DNA from: CAIQPV01 sp964480365
GTDB lineage: Bacteria > Pseudomonadota > Gammaproteobacteria > Burkholderiales > Gallionellaceae
Assembly (NCBI GenBank): GCA_964480365.1
Contig: CAYZPM010000019.1
Span: 1-64,000, forward strand
Direction of reading: 5' to 3'
Length of the DNA stretch: 64,000 bases
Shown: positions 35,140-44,287 of the stretch, piece after piece
Layout of the letters: the number at the start of each line of letters is the position of its first letter
Numbering within the stretch: the stretch's first letter is position 1
Notes under the pieces: model-generated
Databases searched by the model: none
Told to the model about the DNA's origin: nothing
What the model saw: the letters and a program-made list of their open reading frames with translations, nothing else
Position numbers and translations under genes: made by a program

Positions 35140-35299
35140 TGCCCCCTCCCCCTTAAAGGGGGAGGGCTGGGGATAACCAGCGACTTGCCCGCTTGCGGGC
35201 TTAGTCGAATGGCTAGTCGTTTTATCAGGGGGTAGAAACGCAGATTTTCTGCCATGCTAACCCCCATCCTAACCTTCCCCCTTAAAGGGGAAGAGACAG
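35140..35299. repeat. Repeat cluster between bamB and der
   Basis: Two palindromes of the type CCTCCCCCTTAAAGGGGGAGG (35144-35165 and about 35273-35293) flank hairpin element copy C and a short unique piece. The C-rich arms and the TTAAA loops match each other, suggesting one larger composite unit. Confidence 0.75.
35171..35228 (+). repeat. Hairpin element, copy C
   Basis: It begins GGATAACCAGCGACTTG and carries TTAGTCGAATGGCTAGT, ending near TTTATCAGGG. The apical stem is the strongest of all copies: GCCCGC/GCGGGC around TT. It directly follows a GC-rich palindrome, as copies A and E do. Confidence 0.85.
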
Positions 35300-35311
35300 T
35301 TTTATTCTAAT

Positions 35312-36463
35312 TTAGTGGACGCCCACCGAGTACAAACCGCCAGTGCTTGTTTGCACCAGCAAGCCATCATCCAGTTCTATCGGTGCTGTCACGATGCTGC
35401 CGCCATCGGTCTTGAGACGCGCCGCAAAGCTGCCGTCATCGCGACTCAGGAGATGAACATAGCCTTCGTAATCGCCCACAGCCACATAGCTGCCCAATAC
35501 AAAAGGCGTCGAAGTGCGGCGCAAGGCCAATTTGTCATTCTTCCACAGCGAACTGCCGCTGGTCTTATCCAGTGCGGACACCGCACCAGTGGCGTCGGTC
35601 ACATAGAGATATTTGTGCGACATGGACATACCCATGTCGCTGGACAGTTCGCGGCTCCATAGCGGGTTGCCCTGAGATATATCAAAGCAAGCCACACTGC
35701 CTTGAAAGGCCACTGCACAAACCTGCTCGTCGTCTACCACGGGCAAACTGGTGATGTCGCTGATACGTTCCAGTTCGGTATTGCCGCGTGGCTGCGAGAC
35801 CGCCGTTTCCCACATGACGATGCCATTACTCAGGTTGATTAGCGCCAGCCTGCCGCCAGCAAAACCGGCAAACACGACACCGCGCGCGATGCTCACACCG
35901 GCATGGCTGCGCACAATCAGCGCCGGGGTGGCGCGTTCATACAACCACTGGCGCGTGCCATCTGTCGAACTCAATCCGGCAATGCGGCCATCGCCGGTAC
36001 GCACCACGACGATGCCGTTAGACGCCTGCGGCGCGCTCAATATCTCGCTGGACACCTTGACCTTCCAGCGTAACTTCCCATCTTGTCCAAAGGCCGCCAA
36101 ATCACCTTTATCCCCACCGACCAGCACCAAATTATCGCCCGCCCCCACCCCGCCGGAAATGGCAAAACCGCTCTCGGCGCGCCACACCTGTTTGCCCGTC
36201 GCCCGCTCCAATCGAAATACTTCGCCTTTGGCATTCGCGGCATACACCGCGTCGCTCGTCACTGCTGGTTGCAGCACATTGCCACCGGCGTCACCCAAGT
36301 CGTAATGCCAGCGCACCTCCATCGTGGCGGTTGGCTTAAACTCAACTACCTTGTTCGGCTCTTTGGGTTTGACAGAGCTTCCAAACCAACTGGAGCAGCC
36401 CGCAAGCAATACGACTGACAGCAACGCGGCTAACCGTAATGCATTGGGGCGAACGAATTTCAT
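35312..36463 (-). CDS. bamB: Outer-membrane assembly lipoprotein BamB
   Basis: This 383-residue lipoprotein of the BAM complex has a signal with lipobox LLAGC (Cys23) and an eight-bladed PQQ-like beta-propeller with repeated W-type strands (VRWHYDLG, KQVWRAESGF, KLRWKVKV, TRQWLYER, GIVMWETAV, NPLWSREL, SSLWKNDKL). Length matches E. coli BamB (392). The start overlaps the end of yfgM by four bases, so the two are translationally coupled, as in many betaproteobacteria. Confidence 0.95.
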   Translation of the reverse strand: MKFVRPNALRLAALLSVVLLAGCSSWFGSSVKPKEPNKVVEFKPTATMEVRWHYDLGDAGGNVLQPAVTSDAVYAANAKGEVFRLERATGKQVWRAESGFAISGGVGAGDNLVLVGGDKGDLAAFGQDGKLRWKVKVSSEILSAPQASNGIVVVRTGDGRIAGLSSTDGTRQWLYERATPALIVRSHAGVSIARGVVFAGFAGGRLALINLSNGIVMWETAVSQPRGNTELERISDITSLPVVDDEQVCAVAFQGSVACFDISQGNPLWSRELSSDMGMSMSHKYLYVTDATGAVSALDKTSGSSLWKNDKLALRRTSTPFVLGSYVAVGDYEGYVHLLSRDDGSFAARLKTDGGSIVTAPIELDDGLLVQTSTGGLYSVGVH

Positions 36464-37098
36464 TTCGAGCCTCCGAGCGCATCCAGCTTCATCTGAATCA
36501 GGTTGCGGTATGGACTCTTTGCATCGGTTCTTTCGAATGCCTGCTGGTAAGCGGTGCGCGCTTCTTCGGTCTTGCCCTGCGCGTTCAGCACATCGCCCTT
36601 GAGGTCTGCGTACAAACCATTGAAAGAGTCGGGATGAGTTGCGTCAAGCAAGGCCAGCGCTTCGACATAATTCTTCTCGTCCAACAACAAACTAGCCAGT
36701 TTGAGGCGCGCCACATCCTTCAACGCGGCCTCACCGGCATGGTCGATCACCCACTGCAACTGCGTCTTGGCGTGCGCAACATCCTTGATCTGAATATTGG
36801 CCTGCGCCGCCAGCAGCGCGGCGCGCGGCGCATAAGCGCTGGAACCATATTGGTCGATCACTGCTTGTGCCGCATCGTTGATGCGCTTGGGATCGTTGCT
36901 GCTGACCTGCTTGTTCAGCTCGGCAAACAGGGTCGCGGCCTCGTTCGCCTGTTTGTCCTTGTAAGAGTGCCAGCCCTTTATCGCGACGAAAACGCCCAAC
37001 ACCAATACTAGAGCCAGAATCACGCCCTTACCATTGTCCTTCCACCAGTGCTTGAAAGCATCTACCTGTTCCTGTTCCTGCAAATCCAGTGTCGCCAT
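36460..37098 (-). CDS. yfgM: YfgM-like tetratricopeptide protein (SecYEG ancillary factor)
   Basis: This 212-residue inner-membrane protein has a short cytoplasmic N-terminus (LQEQEQVDAFKHWWKDNGK), a membrane helix (GVILALVLVLGVFVAIKGW) and a periplasmic TPR-like domain (Tpr_21) with ATLFAELNKQV, ARLKLASLLLDEKNYVEALALLD and ADLKGDVLNAQGKTEEARTAY. YfgM connects the Sec translocon to periplasmic chaperones. It sits between hisS (9-base gap) and bamB (overlap), its conserved position. Confidence 0.93.
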   Translation of the reverse strand: MATLDLQEQEQVDAFKHWWKDNGKGVILALVLVLGVFVAIKGWHSYKDKQANEAATLFAELNKQVSSNDPKRINDAAQAVIDQYGSSAYAPRAALLAAQANIQIKDVAHAKTQLQWVIDHAGEAALKDVARLKLASLLLDEKNYVEALALLDATHPDSFNGLYADLKGDVLNAQGKTEEARTAYQQAFERTDAKSPYRNLIQMKLDALGGSK

Positions 37099-37107
37099 TT
37101 TCTATTC

Positions 37108-38382
37108 CTAACCAAGTTTAACCAAATCACCAATTTTTCCCGGCAACTCGCCGGGTTCTACCTGCACCTGCTCGCCGCCGCGTAGCGGCTTGAGCGTAAC
37201 CAATCCCGCGCACGCTTCATCGTCACCGATAATGACCGCACACACCGCATTGCTGCCATCCGCCTTCTTCATCTGCGACTTGAAGCCGCCGCCGCCGCAA
37301 TGCAGCAGCACGCGCAGCCCCGCATCACGCAACTGTTCCGCCACCACACTCGCCATGCCACTCGCTAACTCGCCTTGATGCACTACATATACATCCAACG
37401 GCGCAGGCGGATTCTCCATGCCATCTTCCTGCAATAATGCCAGCAGTCGTTCGATGCCCATGGCGAAACCGCAGGCGGGCTGCGGCTTGCCGCCGATCTG
37501 TTCGATCAGGCCGTCGAAACGCCCCCCTGCGCAAATGGTTCCCTGTGCGCCGAGGCGCGTGGTGACCCACTCGAACACGGTGCGGTTGTAGTAATCCAGC
37601 CCGCGCACCAAACGCGTGTTGATCTCAAAAACGACCTCATGCCGCCTCAAAATCTCCTGCACCGCCGCGAAATGTTGAAGCGCCTCATCATCCAGTTCAT
37701 CCATCAGCTTGGGCGCACCCGCGATAATTTCCTGCATCGCCGGGTTCTTGCTGTCCAGAATACGTAGCGGGTTGCTGTGCAAACGCCGCGTCGCATCGGC
37801 ATCCAGATCGCTGCCAAATTGCTCTAAATACACAATCAGCTTTTCACGATGCCTCTGCCGCGCCGCCGTATCGCCCAGCGTGTTAATCTGCAACGTTACG
37901 TCGCGGATGCCCAGCTTGCGCCACAGCCGCGCGCACATCAAAATCATCTCGGCATCGATATCCGGCCCGGCGAAACCCATAGCCTCCACACCGATCTGGT
38001 GAAACTGGCGGTAACGCCCCTTTTGCGGACGCTCGTGGCGGAACATCGCACCGCTGTAGTACAAACGCTGCGGCGCATTGTACAGCAGGTTGTGCTGCAG
38101 CACCGCACGCACGCAGGACGCCGTACCCTCGGGACGCAAGGTGAGCTGGTCGCCGTTCAGCGCATCCGCAAAGCTGTACATCTCCTTCTCGACAATGTCG
38201 GTCACCTCGCCGATGGCGCGCTTGAACAGTGCGGTCGGCTCCAGCAGCGGCATGCGGATGTTGCGGTAGCCGTAAGATTCCAGCCACTCACGCACCACGT
38301 CTTCGAACCACAGCCAAAGCCCCGCCTCGTCCGGCAGGATGTCGTTCATACCTTTTACGGCTTGCAATGGAGAATTGCTCAT
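37108..38382 (-). CDS. hisS: Histidyl-tRNA synthetase
   Basis: This 424-residue class II enzyme has motif 1 near PLLEPTALFKRAIGE, motif 2 FRHERPQKGRYRQFHQIGVE, the histidine-specific LVRGLDYYNRTVFEW, and motif 3 CGFAMGIERLLALL, then the C-terminal anticodon-binding domain. Upstream one expects ispG directly. Instead 3.7 kb of unrelated DNA follows (38383-42059), so hisS probably needs a promoter within that insertion. Confidence 0.97.
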   Translation of the reverse strand: MSNSPLQAVKGMNDILPDEAGLWLWFEDVVREWLESYGYRNIRMPLLEPTALFKRAIGEVTDIVEKEMYSFADALNGDQLTLRPEGTASCVRAVLQHNLLYNAPQRLYYSGAMFRHERPQKGRYRQFHQIGVEAMGFAGPDIDAEMILMCARLWRKLGIRDVTLQINTLGDTAARQRHREKLIVYLEQFGSDLDADATRRLHSNPLRILDSKNPAMQEIIAGAPKLMDELDDEALQHFAAVQEILRRHEVVFEINTRLVRGLDYYNRTVFEWVTTRLGAQGTICAGGRFDGLIEQIGGKPQPACGFAMGIERLLALLQEDGMENPPAPLDVYVVHQGELASGMASVVAEQLRDAGLRVLLHCGGGGFKSQMKKADGSNAVCAVIIGDDEACAGLVTLKPLRGGEQVQVEPGELPGKIGDLVKLG

Positions 38383-38533
38383 TATGATACCGAAAATTGT
38401 CGTTGGAAACGGTTACGGCAAATCGCCATCTTACCGTTATCCCAACCCATAATTTATCAAGGGCGCGATGGTATCAGGAAAGCCGTTATTCAAAAACCCT
38501 CCCTTGCGAAGAATACGGGTAAACATGACCCGT

Positions 38534-38767
38534 CTATTCATTCTTCAGCGTCGTGTTTAAGCAATCCAGCACTTGCCGGATGATGTAATCGAGCGCTTGG
38601 CTCTGCGTGTCGTGAAGTCCAGCGTTTTGGTTGGCTTGGCGTAGACGCAGCCGCGTGGTGCGCGCGAGTTCCAGCAAGTTGGATGCGCCAGTTTTCTGAA
38701 TGAAATTGAGTGCGATGAATTGCCATCGTCCGATAGTTCCGATAGCTGATATCCAAACGTTATGCAA
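38534..38767 (-). pseudogene. Possible gene remnant of unknown origin
   Basis: A 77-codon frame ends GASNLLELARTTRLRLRQANQNAGLHD, then QALDYIIRQVLDCLNTTLKNE (shown in two pieces). The composition is plausible for a helical protein tail, but there is no ribosome site or clear start, and the N-terminal part looks random. It may be the 3' end of a gene truncated when the ispG-hisS junction was broken. I do not recognise it. Confidence 0.3.
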
Positions 38768-39050
38768 TTTCCATGCAGGTATGCCCCACTATTACAGCAC
38801 CATGACTTCCCGCTCGCGTTTACCAATTAAAATGAGGGATCGCTTAATGATCAGCAATATACGTATTTCTACGTATGTATTACTACGAATTGTTTTGGTC
38901 TCAATTTTTCTTTAATGTTCGCTTACAGCAATTAGTGTCTCCTCATACTTATTGGGGCATGTCAGCAAGTGAGATATTTAATTGTTGATTCTAGTGTGGT
39001 TAAGAATTATTAATTTTTTGTAATTTTAATTTACAACAGGAGAAATTATT
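38768..39050. promoter_or_regulatory. Leader region of the PEP-CTERM gene with paired TACGTA sites
   Basis: This is AT-rich DNA without a gene. Two TACGTA palindromes (38860-38865 and 38870-38875) are spaced 10 bases, one helical turn, apart, as expected of a dimeric regulator site. AACAGGAGAAATTATT precedes the next ATG. The regulatory role is inferred only. Confidence 0.3.
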
Positions 39051-39581
39051 ATGAACAACAAATTACTATCCCTTGCGCTCGGGCTGGGTGCAGTATGCGC
39101 ATTTTCGGGGCAGGCCAATGCCAGCGTTGACGCTTTAGGGGCGTTAGGAAATACTTCCTCAATGGGTTTTAGTTTTACCGACGCCAAAGGCGCTGTCAAT
39201 GATTTTGTCACTTTCTCTCTTATTAGTACAGATGGAACCGCGACCGTAAATGCGAGCTACACTCCTAGCAAAGGCGTTGTCCTTTCGGGAATGAATCTCT
39301 ATCAAGGGACTGATTTGACTAATCTGGCTAGTGACACGTTGTGGGCGACGGGTACAGCATATGGCTCCTTCAGCTATCAAATAGGTAGTATGACAAGCCA
39401 GATTTATCTTCCCACTGGCAACTATTTTCTGGATATCACTGGGACAGCGAAATCGAAAAACAGCGTATACAATGGAAATCTGACTATTAGTCCAGTTCCT
39501 GAGCCAACTGAAGGCGTACTTCTGCTGTCCGGCATTGGCCTGTTAGGCTTCATTGCCGCTCGCCGCCGGACGTATTCGTAG
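39051..39581 (+). CDS. PEP-CTERM sorted exported protein
   Basis: This 176-residue protein starts with a signal peptide (MNNKLLSLALGLGAVCAFSG, cleaved near QANA) and ends with a textbook PEP-CTERM tail: VPEP, a hydrophobic helix (GVLLLSGIGLLGFIAA) and RRR. Such proteins are processed by an exosortase and usually end up in the extracellular matrix. The middle (GFSFTDAKGAVNDFVTFSL) resembles the FxDxF subgroup. Exosortase is not encoded in this window. It has its own leader and terminator, so it forms a single-gene unit within the segment that separates ispG from hisS. Confidence 0.88.
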   Translation: MNNKLLSLALGLGAVCAFSGQANASVDALGALGNTSSMGFSFTDAKGAVNDFVTFSLISTDGTATVNASYTPSKGVVLSGMNLYQGTDLTNLASDTLWATGTAYGSFSYQIGSMTSQIYLPTGNYFLDITGTAKSKNSVYNGNLTISPVPEPTEGVLLLSGIGLLGFIAARRRTYS

Positions 39582-39657
39582 TTCAGTTTTCTTGGTGCTA
39601 TCGCGCGTCAGCGCAAGGCCAAGCAGTTGTAACTTTCTTACCCTTTGGGCAAGGCGG

Positions 39658-39684
39658 GGGTCGGCTAGTCCGGCCCTTTCTTTT
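39658..39684 (+). terminator. Rho-independent terminator of the PEP-CTERM gene
   Basis: GGGTCGG/CCGGCCC (one G-T wobble) with loop CTAGT is followed by TTTCTTTT. It is 77 bases past the stop. The rest of 39582-39885 holds no gene I can support. Confidence 0.75.
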
Positions 39685-39885
39685 GTGCGCCAGGAAGGTG
39701 CGTTGTACGCAAGCAAAACTTGACTGTATGTAGCGGTCAATCGGGTGACTTGGCGGTGAAAGCCCTCTTCATATCCGGCAAGATGAAATGTTAACATGTC
39801 AGTCCGCAGGAGAAATCTAACAACAATGTTCACCGGCAAATACAATTGCCACCGGCAAAGCAAGTCCAAGAAAGAGAGGATAGTC

Positions 39886-40008
39886 ATGCAATCGGTTGAT
39901 CCAATCCACCTTGAAAAATTCAAAACATCGGGACGATTACCTTCGTCAAAAGGCTTACGCGACATCGTTGATCATGCGCCGCTTGAGATGCGAGCGGACG
40001 GATTGTAG
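39886..40008 (+). pseudogene. Truncated 5' copy of the HDOD signalling gene
   Basis: The 40-codon frame begins MQSVDPIHLEKFKTSGRLP, clearly a copy of MQLVDPIRYVKLKASGRLP at 40074 and MKLVDPVRYIKLASSGKLP at 46921, including the ribosome site (GAGGATAGTC before ATG). Similarity stops after about 24 residues (SSKGL), followed by unrelated sequence and a stop. It is a remnant of an additional HDOD gene, 66 bases before the intact one. Confidence 0.7.
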
Positions 40009-40073
40009 TGGACGCTGAAGCGCACCTTGTCGAAGTGTTGCCACTGAGGTGCGTTTCGGAAGGAGTGGAAGTC

Positions 40074-41969
40074 ATGCAATTGGTTGATCCAATACGCTAT
40101 GTAAAACTCAAAGCATCGGGACGGCTGCCATCGCCTAAGGGTTTGGCATTGGCTATCGTCAGGCTACTGCAACGTGATGACTACAAGATTGACGATCTGG
40201 TTCGTTTGGTTCAGTCTGACCCGGCAATTGCGGGGGAGCTGCTGAAATTTTCCAATGCGGCCTCCTTCGGCCATAGCCGTCCCATCGCTTCACTCTCGGA
40301 GGCCGTCACAATACTCGGCGCACGCCGGGTACGCGTACTCGTTCTTGCCTTTTCAGTGCTGCATGATCATCGTAGTGGCCATTGTTCTCAATTCAACTAT
40401 GAGCGATTCTGGTCACGCTCCCTGGCAACCGCCATTTCAGCGCAGGCACTGGCTTCTTATGCCAAGATTTATGCAGAAGAAAACTTTACTGCCGGACTGT
40501 TATGCAGTCTTGGAGAGCTGGCTCTAGCCTCCATTTTTCCTGATCGCTATGGTGAAATTATTTCCGCACCCGATGAGGGTATCCAAAAACGGATCGCATT
40601 AGAGCGAGAGGCCTTTGGCAACGATCACCGTGAACTGAACGCTACATTGTTGCTGGAATGGGGGTTGCCTGAAGTGCTGGTAACAGCGATTTATTATTGC
40701 GAAGCCCCGGACGAGGCAGGTTTCCAGGATGGATCACGGGTTCATGGACTGACATTATCCCTGCACGTCGCACTCGCTATGGCAGAAATCTGCGTGGCTG
40801 ATGATAGCGCACGCTGGGCGATGTTGCCGAATCTCTATGCTAAAGCCGCCAGATTGGGAATCAGCACGGAGGAAATGAACTCGATGGCGGACAGCATCAT
40901 CAAAAGTTGGCAAGAATGGGGTGAACTGCTAAAAATCCAAACCCGTGAAATTACCTCATTTGCGGAGTTGCTCGCGACGTCTCAGCCAAGAGAACAGGCA
41001 TCTATGTCACCGGTATGCGCGTGGCCAAATAACAAGTCGGTACTGTTGATCTGCTCGAAACCACCGGAGTCTTCTGTAATTACCTGCCATATGGAAACGA
41101 ATGGCATTGCCGTGAAATCCGTATCCAATTCCACGGATGGTTTGGTCGCGGCTCTTGAAGACAAACCGGATTTGATCCTGGTTGAAATGTTCGCCCCTGA
41201 AATTGACGGACCGGCATTCTGCAAAGCGTTGCGAGGCAATTCTCTTGGGCAATCCGCCTACATTATTTTCATTGTCAATCACGAAGATGACGGCCTTCTT
41301 GAGCAAATTCTGGATATGGGCGCTGATGACATCCTGCTGAGACCAATCACGGCTTTTTCGCTGCAAGCAAAATTACACGGAGCCTTCAAGATTATTCAAC
41401 TGCAAAATGAACTCATCAAGGAACGCAATGGCTTGGTGAATTCCGCTGGCGAGTGGGCAGGGGCCAACCGCCGACTGACTCATGTGGCAATGACCGATCC
41501 GCTGACACAGATGTCCAATAGACGGCATGGGATGGATGTCTTTTCTGCCGAGTGGGCCTTTGCCAAGGCAAACAATCTGCCGTTGGCCTGTCTAATGATT
41601 GATATCGACCATTTCAAAAGTATCAATGACCATTATGGACACAAGTCCGGCGACGCAGTGCTGGTAATTCTTGCCAACTTATTGCAAGCCAGTGCACGCA
41701 GCGAGGACTTGGTTTTTCGCTATGGGGGAGAGGAATTCTGTGATATTTGTCCGGGAGTTACTCTGGAAACGGCGCACGACATAGCCGAACGGATACGTCA
41801 AAATGTGGAAGGTCAACCTTTTCGGCTTGGGGATATGAATATTGCGGTCACCGTTAGCGTCGGAGTGGCAATCATGATGCCGACACACGCCAATGAAGAA
41901 GCATTGATACATGATGCTGATACTGCCCTGTATCGCGCTAAGGAAGCTGGCCGCAACCGAGTATGCTAA
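40074..41969 (+). CDS. HDOD - degenerate receiver - GGDEF signalling protein
   Basis: A 631-residue soluble protein; start at 40074 with AAGGAG upstream. Residues ~1-280 form an HDOD domain (LKASGRLPSPKGLALAIVRL, LVRLVQSDPAIAGELLKFSN, AVTILGARRVRVLVL); it has no HD metal motif, as usual. Residues ~325-445 resemble a receiver but the acidic pair is CS, the phospho-acceptor position is Glu371 (LILVEMFAPEIDG) and the Lys is Arg (LLRPI), so it is a pseudoreceiver. Residues ~475-631 are an intact diguanylate cyclase with GGEEF at 551-555 and an inhibitory RSED site before it. It therefore makes cyclic di-GMP under non-phosphorelay control. It lies within the segment between ispG and hisS and has a paralogue of its HDOD part at 46921-47871. 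Confidence 0.9.
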   Translation: MQLVDPIRYVKLKASGRLPSPKGLALAIVRLLQRDDYKIDDLVRLVQSDPAIAGELLKFSNAASFGHSRPIASLSEAVTILGARRVRVLVLAFSVLHDHRSGHCSQFNYERFWSRSLATAISAQALASYAKIYAEENFTAGLLCSLGELALASIFPDRYGEIISAPDEGIQKRIALEREAFGNDHRELNATLLLEWGLPEVLVTAIYYCEAPDEAGFQDGSRVHGLTLSLHVALAMAEICVADDSARWAMLPNLYAKAARLGISTEEMNSMADSIIKSWQEWGELLKIQTREITSFAELLATSQPREQASMSPVCAWPNNKSVLLICSKPPESSVITCHMETNGIAVKSVSNSTDGLVAALEDKPDLILVEMFAPEIDGPAFCKALRGNSLGQSAYIIFIVNHEDDGLLEQILDMGADDILLRPITAFSLQAKLHGAFKIIQLQNELIKERNGLVNSAGEWAGANRRLTHVAMTDPLTQMSNRRHGMDVFSAEWAFAKANNLPLACLMIDIDHFKSINDHYGHKSGDAVLVILANLLQASARSEDLVFRYGGEEFCDICPGVTLETAHDIAERIRQNVEGQPFRLGDMNIAVTVSVGVAIMMPTHANEEALIHDADTALYRAKEAGRNRVC

Positions 41970-42059
41970 TTTAGATCGGAATTCAGGAAAGTTATAAGAG
42001 GCGCCTCGCTGCAGGGTGTTAATGAGCAAAGCGAATTGCACCGGATATTTTGGTACGAT

Positions 42060-43322
42060 TCACTTCATTGATCGCACCTTCGAATCTTCGCTCTCCTCCA
42101 TAGGAGGATATTTCCTCGCCACATACTCATCCACAATTTTTTGAAATTCCTGCGCGATGTTGTCGCCGCGCAAAGTAGTTACTTTCTCGCCGTCCACATA
42201 CACGGGGGCTGCTGGGTTCTCGCCGGTACCGGGCAGGCTGATGCCGACATTGGCCAGCTTGCTTTCACCGGGGCCGTTGACGATACAGCCCATCACCGCC
42301 ACTTTCATTTCTTCCACGCCGATATATTGCTTGCGCCACAGCGGCATCTGCGCTCGGAGATAAATCTGAATGTTCTGTGCCAACTCCTGAAACACGGTGC
42401 TGGTGGTGCGTCCACAGCCGGGGCAGGCAGTGACCATGGGCGCAAAGGAACTCAGTCCCATGGTTTGCAAAATCTCCTGCGCCACCACAACTTCCTGTGT
42501 ACGGTCACCGCCCGGTTCGGGGGTCAAGGAAACACGAATCGTGTCGCCAATACCTTCCTGTAACAGCACGGCAAGAGCGGCGGTCGAGGCGACGATGCCT
42601 TTGGAACCCATGCCCGCTTCGGTCAAACCGAGGTGCAGCGGGTAATCACAACGCTGCGCCAGTTCGCGATAGACCGAGATCAAGTCCTGTACGTCACTCA
42701 CCTTGCAGGAGAGCACGATGCAGTCATGCGGCAAGCCTAATTCCTCGGCGCGTTTTGCGCTGTCTAAAGCAGAGACGATCAGCGCCTCGCACGTTACTTC
42801 AGCCACGTCTTTCGGCTGCGCCAGCTTGGCGTTCTCGTCCATCATGCGCACGACCAGTTCCTGATCCAGGCTGCCCCAGTTCACTCCGATACGCACGGGT
42901 TTGTCGTATTGTTTGGCGACGGCGATCATCATGGCGAATTGGTCATCGCCTTTGCGGTTCTTGCCGACGTTGCCGGGATTGATGCGGTATTTCGCCAGCG
43001 TTTGCGCGCACTCGGGAAACTCGGTGAGCAGTCGGTGCCCGTTATAATGGAAGTCGCCGATCAACGGAACATTGCAACCCATGCCATCAAGTATCTCGCG
43101 GATGCGCGGCACCTGCGCGGCGGCCTCGGCAGTATTCACCGTGATGCGCACCAGCTCGGAACCTGCCTGTGCCAACTCGCACACCTGCTGCGCTGTGGAC
43201 TGTGCCTGAGCAGTATCAGTGTTGGTCATGGACTGCACCACGACTGGCGCGTGGCCACCGATACTGACGCCGCCAACCATGACGCGCTGTGTGGCACGGC
43301 GCTGAATCGGATGCTGACTCAC
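42060..43322 (-). CDS. ispG: 4-hydroxy-3-methylbut-2-enyl diphosphate synthase (flavodoxin)
   Basis: This is the penultimate step of the MEP isoprenoid pathway, an Fe4S4 enzyme. The 420 residues include RATQRVMVGGVSIGGHAPVVVQSMTNTDT at the start, the TIM-barrel, and the cluster ligands in TACPGCGRTTS and MGCIVNGPGE. In the direct bacterial type the ligands are two Cys in CPxC and one in GCxVNGPGE, as here. The start is two bases after the rodZ stop. The normal downstream neighbour hisS is displaced by 3.7 kb. Confidence 0.96.
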   Translation of the reverse strand: MSQHPIQRRATQRVMVGGVSIGGHAPVVVQSMTNTDTAQAQSTAQQVCELAQAGSELVRITVNTAEAAAQVPRIREILDGMGCNVPLIGDFHYNGHRLLTEFPECAQTLAKYRINPGNVGKNRKGDDQFAMMIAVAKQYDKPVRIGVNWGSLDQELVVRMMDENAKLAQPKDVAEVTCEALIVSALDSAKRAEELGLPHDCIVLSCKVSDVQDLISVYRELAQRCDYPLHLGLTEAGMGSKGIVASTAALAVLLQEGIGDTIRVSLTPEPGGDRTQEVVVAQEILQTMGLSSFAPMVTACPGCGRTTSTVFQELAQNIQIYLRAQMPLWRKQYIGVEEMKVAVMGCIVNGPGESKLANVGISLPGTGENPAAPVYVDGEKVTTLRGDNIAQEFQKIVDEYVARKYPPMEESEDSKVRSMK

Positions 43323-43324
43323 TG

Positions 43325-44287
43325 TTACTCCAGCGTCAGGCGCGCAACATTGGTTTTAGTGTGCGGCGCCAGATCAATGGCCTGCCCTTTGTAATACAGA
43401 TGTACGAACTTTGAGTTGCCGATCACCAGAGAAAACGGCGGACTGCCATTAATGCCCTGTTCATTGCCTGGGTGATTAAGTTGCGACAGCAGGAGTTTGC
43501 CGTTCTTGTCCGTTATCTCCACCCATGAATCAGCGTCAAACGTCAAGCGGATTACGGGTTGTTCGGAAGCGTTGTTTGCGGCGGTCGGCTTAACAACCGG
43601 ATTGGAAAGCGGCACCGTAGACGGCTGAACGGGGGGTACTACAACTTGCGGCGCAACCTTGACTTCCGCATTTTCCTTCATCCTGGATTCCGTATCCGGA
43701 TTTCTGTTCTCCACACTGGGTGTCAGCGTTGCCGGTTCGGTATCGGGCACCGCCGAAACCGGCAACACATCAGGCAGCGCCAGCGTTTCCACTGTAGCAT
43801 TTTGCGCACCTGATACAGTTGCCCCCGGTGCTTTCTGCTCTTTCGACTTGTCACCCAGCATCCAGGCGGACAGCCCCAATATGACCGCTACAGCAAGCGC
43901 CGCCGCCAGCCAGATGATGTTGTGCTTGCGTTCCGTATAAATATTTGGATAAGGCACTTCCGTCAACGCTTTTGCTTCCAGCGGCACGGATTGTTCAGGC
44001 GCGTGCGGCAATGCAGCCAGTAATGACACCGTATCGAGTTGCAACAAGCGAGCATAACTGCGCACGAAACCGCGCAAAAACGTAGCTTCCGGCAAATGCG
44101 CAAAATCGTCCGCTTCCAGCGCCTCAATCTGGCGCGGTGCAAATTTGATGCGATTGGATACCTCGTCCACGCTCAAACCGTGACGGACGCGCGCTTCCCG
44201 TAGCGCCGTGCCAACACTGAACGGCGCGGCTTCGATGTTGCCTATTGCATCATCCGGAGCGGCGTTGTCTGGCTGGTTATCTGTCAT
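43325..44287 (-). CDS. rodZ: Cytoskeletal membrane protein RodZ (HTH plus DUF4115)
   Basis: This 320-residue bitopic protein organises MreB. It has an N-terminal helix-turn-helix of the Xre type (VGTALREARVRHGLSVDEVSNRIKFAPRQIEALE), a membrane helix (NIIWLAAALAVAVILGLSAWML), a Pro/Val/Ser-rich periplasmic linker and a C-terminal DUF4115 beta domain (RLTFDADSWVEITDKNGKLLLSQL). It overlaps pilW by four bases and directly precedes ispG, the conserved order. Confidence 0.93.
   Translation of the reverse strand: MTDNQPDNAAPDDAIGNIEAAPFSVGTALREARVRHGLSVDEVSNRIKFAPRQIEALEADDFAHLPEATFLRGFVRSYARLLQLDTVSLLAALPHAPEQSVPLEAKALTEVPYPNIYTERKHNIIWLAAALAVAVILGLSAWMLGDKSKEQKAPGATVSGAQNATVETLALPDVLPVSAVPDTEPATLTPSVENRNPDTESRMKENAEVKVAPQVVVPPVQPSTVPLSNPVVKPTAANNASEQPVIRLTFDADSWVEITDKNGKLLLSQLNHPGNEQGINGSPPFSLVIGNSKFVHLYYKGQAIDLAPHTKTNVARLTLE

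Noticed and set aside
38505..38540. ACGGGT/ACCCGT stem-loop upstream of hisS as terminator or leader
   Set aside because: It lies next to a possible gene remnant and has neither a T-run nor an adjacent open frame that it would clearly serve.
39543..39965. 140-codon minus-strand frame between the PEP-CTERM and HDOD genes
   Set aside because: Overlaps the PEP-CTERM tail, the terminator and the HDOD remnant; no ribosome site.
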